Source of the DNA: SLSG01 sp041690235
GTDB lineage: Bacteria; Bacteroidota; Bacteroidia; Bacteroidales; UBA7960
Reading direction: 5' to 3'
NCBI GenBank assembly: GCA_041690235.1
Contig: JAWLHS010000074.1
Coordinates: 1-9,889 of the forward strand
DNA: 9,889 bases
Shown here in pieces: positions 1 to 5,658 of the stretch. A model generated the notes under the pieces. It searched no databases and was not told where the DNA came from. It was given only the letters and a program-made list of their open reading frames with translations. The position numbers and the translations under genes are program-made. Each line of letters starts with the position of its first letter. Position 1 is the stretch's first letter.

Positions 1-359
1 TCCTTCATGAGCTTACGGTAGGCTTCGTTGATTTCCTCACGCGACAAGCCGGAAAGGCGCATGGCCTGCCGCATGCCATCCAGGGTTTCGCCTTCCGCCC
101 CGTTCAGTGTCATGGCCAGCGCCAGGGAGACACTCAGTGGGGAGAGAAATACGTTGTCACCATCCACTGCCGCGGACGAAACCTCCCGCAAAAGGTCAAA
201 GGCAAAATGGGTGTTGTCCTGGATAAGTTCTGCCTGTTCGGCAGAAAGTTGAATCGGCTTGGGGCCGGGTTCAACCGACTCCTTATTACAGGCAGAAAAT
301 CCGCCGAACAAAAGGAAAAGCAAAACAAAGGAAGAGATCAGCTGGCTTTTTGCAATCAT
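1..359 (-). CDS. Serpin family lipoprotein, N-terminal part (runs off left edge)
   Basis: Serine or cysteine protease inhibitor of the serpin fold, probably anchored to a membrane outside the cytoplasm. The start is the ATG at 359; 119 codons are visible before the window ends. Residues 1-24 form a lipoprotein signal: basic start (MIAK), a Leu/Phe-rich core, and the lipobox GFSAC with Cys24 as the lipidated residue. After a Pro/Glu-rich linker, residues 49-57 (NTHFAFDLL) resemble serpin helix A, and residues 69-90 (DNVFLSPLSVSLALAM, then TLNGAEG) match the highly conserved serpin helix B region (N-x-x-x-SP-x-S). The reactive-centre loop lies outside the window, so the target protease class cannot be judged. 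The gene sits downstream of a secreted M28 peptidase, separated by two terminator-like hairpins, so it is probably transcribed on its own. Family assignment is firm; inhibitory activity is inferred. Confidence 0.88.
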   Translation of the reverse strand, partial: MIAKSQLISSFVLLFLLFGGFSACNKESVEPGPKPIQLSAEQAELIQDNTHFAFDLLREVSSAAVDGDNVFLSPLSVSLALAMTLNGAEGETLDGMRQAMRLSGLSREEINEAYRKLMK

Positions 360-400
360 GGCTTTATTAGTCAATACGGCAAAAAAAGTCAAACCGCTGC

Positions 401-433
401 AAAAAATAAAAGGCCGTCACAAAAATGACGACC
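401..433 (-). terminator. Terminator-like hairpin upstream of the serpin gene
   Basis: Read on the minus strand, GGTCGTCA (433-426) pairs with TGACGGCC (419-412) across a 6-nt loop, with one G:U pair, and is followed by the U-rich tract TTTTATTTTTT (411-401). This is a good intrinsic terminator shape. It lies only 42 bp before the serpin start. It either ends a transcript arriving from upstream or acts as an attenuator in the serpin leader. Confidence 0.55.
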
Positions 434-519
434 TCTTAACACGTCAGGTTGGTTGTTTTGGTTAACGAAAGAAACCTCGTCGTGTCCTGACAAAAAACAA
501 AAGGGTGATTGGTGGCTCC

Positions 520-553
520 CCGTATTATAGTGATGACTATACTCCCTATACGG
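520..553. repeat. Bulged 12-bp inverted repeat in intergenic DNA
   Basis: On the plus strand CCGTAT (520-525) pairs with ATACGG (548-553), and TATAGT (526-531) pairs with ACTATA (536-541) around a GATG loop. The right side carries a 6-nt bulge, CTCCCT (542-547). All 12 pairs are perfect. It is not followed by a U tract, so it is not an obvious terminator. It could be an operator or a structured RNA element upstream of the serpin gene. On the minus strand it also contains TATAAT (530-525), but no good upstream element accompanies that. Confidence 0.5.
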
Positions 554-581
554 CAAAACGAACAAAAGTGCTGCAAGACCG

Positions 582-630
582 AAAAAAAAAATTCGCCTTC
601 CATCAGGTCTGTGCACCTGCCAGGGAATGC
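582..630 (-). terminator. Probable intrinsic terminator of the M28 peptidase gene
   Basis: On the minus strand, beginning 28 nt after the TAG stop, GCATTCC (630-624) pairs with GGAAGGC (601-595) with one mismatch, enclosing an inner stem CAGGT (619-615) / ACCTG (608-604) with a 6-nt loop. GAA and a run of ten T (591-582) follow. The long T run and the position right after a stop codon support a terminator; the internal loop makes the stem imperfect. Confidence 0.5.
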
Positions 631-657
631 CGGTTCTGTATGTGCGGCAAGCCCGGA

Positions 658-2142
658 CTAATCCTTCAGCACATCCATGGCGTCCAGCAAATAGATCAGG
701 GCGGCCATGGCGGCGCTGCCAAGCTGCATTTCGCGGCGGTTTACCTGATCAAAGGTGTCGCTGGCGGCATGGTGAAAGTCGAAATACCTTTGCGAATCGG
801 TCAGCAGTCCGGCCTGGGTCATTTCAAAATATTGTTTCAGCGGGGCAATGTCCACCCCACCCCCGCCGGGAATAAATTCATGCATGCCATAAGCCGCAAA
901 GTAGGGTTGCAATGCTTGTACGGCCGCCCGCATTTGTGGAGAGGCATCGATGGTAAACCCCCTCGGGGTAAAAGCGCCCCTGTCGGCCTCTATCGCGAAA
1001 TAATGTTGTTCTCCTCGTTTATCGGCCAGTTCCGCATATTTCTGTCCGCCTCTTTGCGCAATCTCCTCATCCATAAACATCACGGCCCTGATGGTGCGTT
1101 TTGGTTGTATGCCCAGCTCCATGAAAATGCGTAGCACGTCGATCGACTGCATGCATCCGGCCCCGTCATCATGCGCCCCCTGGCTGTTGTCCCACGCATC
1201 CAGGTGTCCGCCAACGGTAATAATCTCACCGGGGTATTCCGTGCCACGAATCTCCCCGACCACATTATAAGAAACGGCATCGGGAAAAGTTTGGCTGGTG
1301 TTGCGGACAAACACCGTCAGTTCCGGGTCTCCGCTGAGCCATTCGGCCAGCCGGTCGGCGGCCACCGGACTGAGTGCCAGGGCCGGAACATTGGGTCCGC
1401 CGTCGTTGTAGCGGGTCACCCCCGTATGGGCCACGTCGTGATTTGCCGTGGTGACGGAGCGCACCAGGGCGGCAACCGCGCCCAGTTCAGCGGCCAGGGA
1501 AGGACCACTGAAGCGCTGGTCAACCGCCCCCGAATATCCCTGGAAAGTGTTGTAATGGGTTTGATCGACCGGGCGGTTAAAAAAAACAATCTTGCCTTCG
1601 ACCGCAGTCCGTCCCATGGTTTCAAGTTCCGATAAGCTACCAACTTCGAGCACCCGGGCCGAAACCCCTTGCGGACCGGTGCCGACGGACCGGCCCAGCG
1701 CCGCAACAGTTAGTCCGACGATCCCATAACGCCCCGAAACCACGCGGGCCACTTCAGGTTCACCCCGCTTCCAGTTGGGTACAAGCATTTCCTGCAGGTA
1801 GACCGAATCGGGGCCCATCTGTTCCATAATCTGGCGGGTGAACTCCACGGCAGCAGCCGCTTCCGGAGACCCGGCAATGCGTCCCTCGGTGGTTTCACAC
1901 AAGATGCGGAGGTTTTCATAGGCAACATCCGACAACAAGGCATTGGAAAAAATGGCCCGGACCATTTCCTGGTGCGCCGGGTCGACCTCAGCTGCCTGTA
2001 AACGGGATGCCGGGTCAGCGTCCGCAAAAACAGAAGATGCGCCGGAAACCGGAAGCAAAGCAACAAGCATCAGGGACGCAAAAGCAAACAGGGAAAGGGC
2101 CGAGACAATAACAATGGGAAAACGAAACCGGGTGGAAAACAT
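658..2142 (-). CDS. Secreted M28 family zinc peptidase (carboxypeptidase Q-like)
   Basis: Co-catalytic zinc exopeptidase, probably releasing amino acids from peptides outside the cytoplasm. The chosen start (ATG at 2142) gives 494 aa beginning with a signal sequence (MFSTRFRF, then a hydrophobic stretch to about residue 40). The longer frame, to 2286, only adds an implausible 48-residue extension containing a translated DNA repeat. Residues about 160-290 look like the protease-associated insert common in this subfamily (VSARVLEVGS, VEGKIVFFNR). The catalytic domain shows the expected M28 residues in order: His313 and Asp315 (GGHLDAWD), bridging Asp325 (HDDGAG), catalytic Glu359 and ligand Glu360 (FMDEE), Asp387 (IEADRGAF), and His457/458 (FHHAASD). 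All metal and catalytic positions appear intact, so it should be active. It is transcribed divergently from the PagL-like gene. The exact substrate is unknown. Confidence 0.9.
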   Translation of the reverse strand: MFSTRFRFPIVIVSALSLFAFASLMLVALLPVSGASSVFADADPASRLQAAEVDPAHQEMVRAIFSNALLSDVAYENLRILCETTEGRIAGSPEAAAAVEFTRQIMEQMGPDSVYLQEMLVPNWKRGEPEVARVVSGRYGIVGLTVAALGRSVGTGPQGVSARVLEVGSLSELETMGRTAVEGKIVFFNRPVDQTHYNTFQGYSGAVDQRFSGPSLAAELGAVAALVRSVTTANHDVAHTGVTRYNDGGPNVPALALSPVAADRLAEWLSGDPELTVFVRNTSQTFPDAVSYNVVGEIRGTEYPGEIITVGGHLDAWDNSQGAHDDGAGCMQSIDVLRIFMELGIQPKRTIRAVMFMDEEIAQRGGQKYAELADKRGEQHYFAIEADRGAFTPRGFTIDASPQMRAAVQALQPYFAAYGMHEFIPGGGGVDIAPLKQYFEMTQAGLLTDSQRYFDFHHAASDTFDQVNRREMQLGSAAMAALIYLLDAMDVLKD

Positions 2143-2174
2143 AGCACTGGATTTATTACCTGGAAAAAAACACC

Positions 2175-2182
2175 CAAAAATA
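2175..2182 (-). promoter_or_regulatory. Candidate -7 element for the M28 gene
   Basis: On the minus strand TATTTTTG (2182-2175) matches the Bacteroidota -7 consensus TAnnTTTG and lies 32 bp upstream of the chosen start. No clear TTG-type -33 element stands at the usual distance, so the call is tentative. It supports the start at 2142, because the longer frame would have to begin upstream of this element. Confidence 0.4.
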
Positions 2183-2210
2183 CAGTTTTTCACATTACCA
2201 GCCGACTCTA

Positions 2211-2252
2211 TTTGCCATGGTTCGATCGCCATTTGCCATGGTTCAATCGCCC
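2211..2252. repeat. Two tandem 21-bp repeats in the divergent intergenic region
   Basis: Two adjacent copies (2211-2231 and 2232-2252) begin TTTGCCATGGTTC and TTTGCCATGGTTCA and differ at 2 of 21 positions. Each contains the palindrome CCATGG; the first also has CGATCG, changed to CAATCG in the second. They sit between the M28 and PagL-like genes, with a TATTTTTG motif facing outward on each side. That position suits a shared operator. A 21-bp period places the copies two helical turns apart on the same face. Confidence 0.65.
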
Positions 2253-2300
2253 GGAAACAGAGGGGGAAAGTGGTGCGGCCCTTCATGTTTGTTTAATGCG

Positions 2301-2308
2301 TATTTTTG
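2301..2308 (+). promoter_or_regulatory. Candidate -7 element for the PagL-like gene
   Basis: TATTTTTG fits TAnnTTTG and ends 25 bp before the ATG at 2334, which leaves a short leader. No good -33 element is visible at 19-20 bp upstream. The same octamer occurs facing the other way at 2182-2175. Confidence 0.35.
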
Positions 2309-2333
2309 GCGGTGTAACCGACCGTCTCCTTCC

Positions 2334-3032
2334 ATGCGAACCCCTTTTGTAATGGCCTGTTTCCTTGTGATTGCCTGCCGCCTTCCGGGTTTCGCAGTCC
2401 CGTATCCGTTCGCCGAACCCCTAATCCACCCGGACCCGGTCCATGCCGGGCAAACGGAAGCCAACTTCCAGGGCGGGGCAGTGAATAAACCAGGGGGGGA
2501 GGCGCCGGACCGAAAGAGGAAAACAGGTTTTTCCGTCGGATACGGCTTTCAGCAGGGCCTGGATGTCGCCTACCACCATGAGGTTCTCTTCCTGGAGATG
2601 ATGGTTGCGCATCCGATAAAACCGGGCACAGGCAGCTGGATGTTTGAGCTGATGCTCATGCCCCAGTTTAACCTGACGCGCTTCAGGCCGAAAGACGCGG
2701 AGCCGCTCCTGAGCCGGGGCTATGAATTCGGGCTCAACCTCGGTGCCAGGGCCATGAAACACTTTGATGGGGGCGGACTAAGTGCCTATGCCGGATTCGG
2801 TGTGGGTCCGCATTATGTATCAGGTGTGCCGGAGCGGCAATCCGCCGGTTTTTTGTTTTCTGACAATGTGTTCGTCGGGCTGGCCATCCCTTTGTCCGAC
2901 AAATGGCAGCTGGACCTGAAGGGGAATTTCAGGCACATCAGCAACGCCAGCCTGAAACGACCCAATGGGGGCATCAACAACCTGGCGGTTTTGGCCGGAT
3001 TGGTTTTTCTGCTGCCTGCCACCACACCATAA
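2334..3032 (+). CDS. Acyloxyacyl hydrolase, PagL-like lipid A 3-O-deacylase
   Basis: Outer-membrane beta-barrel enzyme of the PagL family, expected to remove an ester-linked acyl chain from lipid A. The start at 2334 gives 232 aa with a signal peptide (MRTPFVMACFLVIACRLPGFA). The frame could be extended to 2217, but the extension reads through the 21-bp repeats and puts the signal peptide internally. A low-complexity segment (residues 30-63) precedes a barrel of alternating strands from about residue 64 (KTGFSVGYGF). The family signature is FRHISNASLKRPNGG (199-213), with catalytic His201 and Ser203. The position matching the catalytic Glu of Pseudomonas PagL (14 residues after the His) is Asn215. 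The C-terminus (LPATTP) lacks the usual terminal aromatic residue. It is the only plus-strand gene and converges on the hybrid kinase, 14 bp apart. Family is well supported; activity is uncertain. Confidence 0.85.
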   Translation: MRTPFVMACFLVIACRLPGFAVPYPFAEPLIHPDPVHAGQTEANFQGGAVNKPGGEAPDRKRKTGFSVGYGFQQGLDVAYHHEVLFLEMMVAHPIKPGTGSWMFELMLMPQFNLTRFRPKDAEPLLSRGYEFGLNLGARAMKHFDGGGLSAYAGFGVGPHYVSGVPERQSAGFLFSDNVFVGLAIPLSDKWQLDLKGNFRHISNASLKRPNGGINNLAVLAGLVFLLPATTP

Positions 3033-3046
3033 AAAAAAACTTTGCC

Positions 3047-4522
3047 TCATGAAAACCGGCTCAGGATTTTATCGCGCAAGGCCTGCCGTTTGATTGGTTT
3101 GGAGAGGTAATCATCGCAACCGGCGGCCAGGGCCTTTTCCTTATCCCCATAAAGGGCATGGGCGGTCTGGGCAATAATGACCAGGTCCTTGTTAAAGGTC
3201 CTGATTTCCCTGGTGGCCTCATACCCGTTCATTCCCGGCATGCGGATATCCATCAGCACCAGGTCGATATCGGCCATGTTCCTGCAAGCGGCCACCGCGT
3301 CTTCGCCGGTTTCGACATGGATCAATTCATGGTCTATTCCTTCGAGCATATACTGAATGATCTCGACCGACGGAAGGTCGTCCTCGGCAATCAGGATTTT
3401 CAACGGGCCTTTCTTCACCCTTCCCGTCAGCTGACCGTCCTTCTCCCGAAGTCCTTCCGTGGAGCCGGCCCCACGAAGCGGAAGCGTAAACCAGAAGCAG
3501 GATCCTTTACCGGGTTCACTTTCAGCCCAGATGCGGCCCCCCAGTAATTCAACATACCCCTTTGCAATCGCCAGGCCCAGTCCGCCGTTCTCCCGCGGAC
3601 CAACCACATCTGGATCGTTCCGGTAGTAGCTGTCAAATATCTCATCCAGCTTGTCTTTGGAAATGCCAATGCCCGTATCCCTCACAAAAAATTCAAGAAC
3701 ATCCCCCTTTATTTCAAACCCAAAGGAAACACTTCCGGCTTTGGTATAGGTTTCCGCATTTTTTAACAGGTTGACCAGTATGGTTTTGAGTTTATTCCTG
3801 TCTGTGTCAATCCATACGCTTTGTTGTGGCATGCTCAGCTCAAGGGCAACGGGTGGTTTTTTGTTGTCAAGCTGGGGTTTGAACAAGCCATAGACAAAGT
3901 TCATCTGTTCGCCCAGATCGGTATGCTTTCTGTTTACTTCCATTTGTCCGGCTTCGATTTTGGAAAGGTCGACCAAATCGTTGATGATGTGCAGTATCCT
4001 GGCCCCGGACTTCTCAATGATGCCAATGAAGTTCATCTGTTGATCGCTGGTAATCCTGGGGTCTTTCAGCAGCTCCGCAAACCCCAGTATCCCATTCATC
4101 GGGGTGCGTATTTCGTGGCTGAGGTTGGCCAGAAAGGCTTTTTGGGCTTGTTGTTTTTCTTTGGAAAGGGCTGTAAACAGGGTGGTGAAAAATCCTTTTT
4201 CGGTAGAATACACATGGACATGAAACCATCTTCCCAATGTAGCAAAAAACCGCTCAAACACCTTTTCTCCCCCATGCAGGGCAATTTCGCCAAAACTTTC
4301 GATCCAGGCAGAATCCTCACGGACGATCCCGGGCAGCACCTCCGTGGCCCTTTTATTGAGACACGCCCCCTTCTTCAGTCCGGTAAGGGTTTCAAATGCG
4401 TCATTCAGTTCGAGAAAGACATAGTCAACAGCCCGGCCCTCTTCATCCAGAACGATCTGGTGGCGGGCGTAGCCTAAAGGGGCCGTTTGCAAAAAATTGT
4501 TTCCTGTCTGAAGATCCGCCAT
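3047..4522 (-). CDS. Cytosolic hybrid sensor histidine kinase / response regulator (PAS-HisKA-HATPase-REC)
   Basis: Signal-transducing kinase, 491 aa, with no transmembrane segment, so it probably senses a cytoplasmic signal. Domain order: PAS domain at about 10-115 (YVFLELNDAFETLTGL), dimerisation/phosphoacceptor domain at about 127-192 with His136 in LANLSHEIRTPMNG, ATP-binding domain at about 235-348 with N-box Asn255 (NLLKNAETYT), G1 box DTGIGIS (282-288) and G2 box GGLGLAIAKG (313-322), then a receiver domain at about 374-490. The receiver has acidic residues Glu380-Asp382, phosphoacceptor Asp425 (LVLMDIRMPG), Thr453 and Lys475 (SKPIK). Every key residue is present. There is no DNA-binding output domain, so phosphate must pass to another protein or act through protein contact. 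The AraC-type gene lies 149 bp upstream on the same strand and is a candidate partner by position only. Confidence 0.93.
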   Translation of the reverse strand: MADLQTGNNFLQTAPLGYARHQIVLDEEGRAVDYVFLELNDAFETLTGLKKGACLNKRATEVLPGIVREDSAWIESFGEIALHGGEKVFERFFATLGRWFHVHVYSTEKGFFTTLFTALSKEKQQAQKAFLANLSHEIRTPMNGILGFAELLKDPRITSDQQMNFIGIIEKSGARILHIINDLVDLSKIEAGQMEVNRKHTDLGEQMNFVYGLFKPQLDNKKPPVALELSMPQQSVWIDTDRNKLKTILVNLLKNAETYTKAGSVSFGFEIKGDVLEFFVRDTGIGISKDKLDEIFDSYYRNDPDVVGPRENGGLGLAIAKGYVELLGGRIWAESEPGKGSCFWFTLPLRGAGSTEGLREKDGQLTGRVKKGPLKILIAEDDLPSVEIIQYMLEGIDHELIHVETGEDAVAACRNMADIDLVLMDIRMPGMNGYEATREIRTFNKDLVIIAQTAHALYGDKEKALAAGCDDYLSKPIKRQALRDKILSRFS

Positions 4523-4639
4523 GACAAGCTGTTAGACGTAATAAAACGCAACTCAATAAAGGCAGTCGCTCAAAAAAAACGACCGTCCGGGGAACAATAA
4601 ATGTAAGAAGAAAATCCCGATCCATTCATTCCCCGACGA

Positions 4640-4663
4640 TTTTCCAGGGCATGGCCGGGAAAA
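4640..4663 (-). other. Hairpin just after the AraC-type gene
   Basis: TTTTCC (4640-4645) pairs with GGAAAA (4658-4663), with an inner GGC/GCC stem, 9 bp downstream of the regulator's stop codon. No U tract follows on the minus strand, so termination would be weak. Readthrough into the hybrid kinase gene is possible. The rest of 4523-4671 shows no convincing promoter. Confidence 0.3.
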
Positions 4664-4671
4664 CGAGCCCA

Positions 4672-5466
4672 TCAGTTCATGCGATAGGCCGAGGGGGGGC
4701 TTCCCGTCTCTTTTTTGAAAAAGTGACTGAAATGTTCGGCCTCTGAAAACCCCAGTTTGACGGCGATCTCCTTCACGCTTTCTTTGGAGAATTTAAGGTC
4801 CCTGCAGGCCTGAATGACCAATTGCTCCTGAATGACGGATTTAGCCGTCACGCCCATCACCCGTTTTACGACCTGGTTCAGGTATTTCGGCGACATATGC
4901 ATCAGTCCGGCATAATGAGACACCCTGTGCTGGCTGTGGAAGTGGCGGGAAACATGCTGCTTGAACTGGCTTACAATGTTCAAATCATGGTTGTTGTTTT
5001 CGTTCGTCACCTTAATGTTGCACCTGCTGTCGCAATATATGAGCAGGGTTTTCAGCAGGGCCGCAACCGCCAGCTCTTTGTTGGGGATGGTGGAGCCGAT
5101 CATCTCGTTGATCATTTCTGCAATCATGTTGACCCGGTCGCCGATCTTCGGACTCAAAGCGATTTGGGGCACCATCCCGTTCAATCCGAACAGTTCGATA
5201 TTCCGGATGTTGAAGTGGTTTAATTGTTGCTCCCCCCAGAAAAACTCCCTTGAGAAGCTGAGTATCCAGCCCGTTAAGTCCTGTTCTTTGGAGGGCTCAA
5301 TCCCGATGATTTTCCCGGGCGTTAAAAAAATGATTGCGTTCTCGCACGATGGGATGGCTTTTGAGTCCACGGCAATGCTTTTCAGGCCCTTTGCCGCCCA
5401 CAGAATGCTGTAATTCTCAGGATCGGAAAATTTCCGGCACCTGGGTTCGAGTCTTCTTACAATCAT
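4672..5466 (-). CDS. AraC family transcriptional regulator
   Basis: DNA-binding transcription factor, 264 aa. The C-terminal third is a classical AraC/XylS domain with two helix-turn-helix units: residues about 181-203 (VSHYAGLMHMSPKYLNQVVK) and about 229-252 (VKEIAVKLGFSEAEHFSHFF), ending in the family-typical KKETGSPPSAYR. The N-terminal part (1-150) looks like the divergent beta-rich cupin-type sensing domain frequent in Bacteroidota members (ENAIIFLTPGKIIGIEP), with no motif that identifies a ligand. The length is normal. The start at 5466 is the first ATG of the frame and is preceded by a dyad that may be an autoregulatory site. It is flanked downstream by the hybrid kinase and upstream by an unknown lipoprotein gene; either or both could be targets. 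The family call is secure; the regulon is unknown. Confidence 0.92.
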   Translation of the reverse strand: MIVRRLEPRCRKFSDPENYSILWAAKGLKSIAVDSKAIPSCENAIIFLTPGKIIGIEPSKEQDLTGWILSFSREFFWGEQQLNHFNIRNIELFGLNGMVPQIALSPKIGDRVNMIAEMINEMIGSTIPNKELAVAALLKTLLIYCDSRCNIKVTNENNNHDLNIVSQFKQHVSRHFHSQHRVSHYAGLMHMSPKYLNQVVKRVMGVTAKSVIQEQLVIQACRDLKFSKESVKEIAVKLGFSEAEHFSHFFKKETGSPPSAYRMN

Positions 5467-5475
5467 GGTTTTACA

Positions 5476-5508
5476 ATGGTGGTTAATGTGAATCTTTTAA
5501 ACAACCAT
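5476..5508. promoter_or_regulatory. Candidate operator dyad upstream of the AraC-type gene
   Basis: ATGGTGGTT (5476-5484) and AACAACCAT (5500-5508) form an inverted repeat matching at 8 of 9 positions around a 15-bp spacer, starting 10 bp upstream of the regulator's ATG. Position and symmetry fit a binding site for the regulator itself or a leader hairpin. It could also be chance in A/T-rich DNA. Confidence 0.3.
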
Positions 5509-5532
5509 TTAATTTAGTGAAAATAATTGAAT

Positions 5533-5565
5533 AAAAAAAGCCCCCGGGGAATTCAACCGGGGACT
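5533..5565 (-). terminator. Intrinsic terminator downstream of the unknown lipoprotein gene
   Basis: On the minus strand AGTCCCCGG (5565-5557) pairs with CCGGGGGCT (5547-5539) over 9 bp with one G:U pair, around a 9-nt loop, and is followed by a T run (5539-5533) and ATT. This is the strongest terminator in the window. It separates the lipoprotein transcript from the AraC-type gene. A second hairpin with no U tract, CCCCTT/AAGGGG (5635-5649), lies directly after the lipoprotein stop codon. Confidence 0.8.
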
Positions 5566-5658
5566 GTTGTTTGTCAAAACAAAAACGGGAGAGAAATCCT
5601 GGTTTTGTGGAAAAACCTTCGGAAACGAATCAAGCCCCTTTACAAGGGGGGGTCATAT

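Larger units (their letters stand above)
360..657. other. Intergenic region between M28 peptidase and serpin
   Basis: This 298-bp stretch holds the probable M28 terminator (582-630), the bulged dyad (520-553) and the hairpin before the serpin (401-433). A 75-codon minus-strand frame (389-616) crosses it but runs through the hairpins and is not accepted as a gene. No convincing serpin promoter was found. The serpin leader just before the ATG (gactaataaagcc) is A-rich with no Shine-Dalgarno, as is usual in Bacteroidota. Confidence 0.6.

Noticed and set aside
389..616. 75-codon minus-strand frame between the M28 and serpin genes
   Set aside because: It has a hydrophobic N-terminus but runs through the terminator T run and both hairpins, and its Phe stretch comes from the poly-T tract. 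No family resemblance was seen.
505..1134. 209-codon plus-strand frame
   Set aside because: It is antisense to the C-terminal part of the M28 peptidase, which has all its catalytic motifs; the plus-strand translation resembles no family.
2143..2286. N-terminal 48-residue extension of the M28 peptidase frame
   Set aside because: It would put the signal peptide internally, translates the 21-bp DNA repeat as a peptide repeat (IEPWQ twice), and includes the candidate -7 element at 2182-2175.
2217..2333. Upstream extension of the PagL-like frame
   Set aside because: It starts inside the 21-bp repeat and places 39 non-signal residues ahead of a good signal peptide; the ATG at 2334 fits better.
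3821..4477. 218-codon plus-strand frame
   Set aside because: It is a shadow opposite the PAS and kinase domains of the hybrid kinase, with no recognisable features of its own.
3047..4522. Membrane sensor kinase
   Set aside because: No hydrophobic segment long enough to cross a membrane and no signal peptide were found; the sensor part is a PAS domain.
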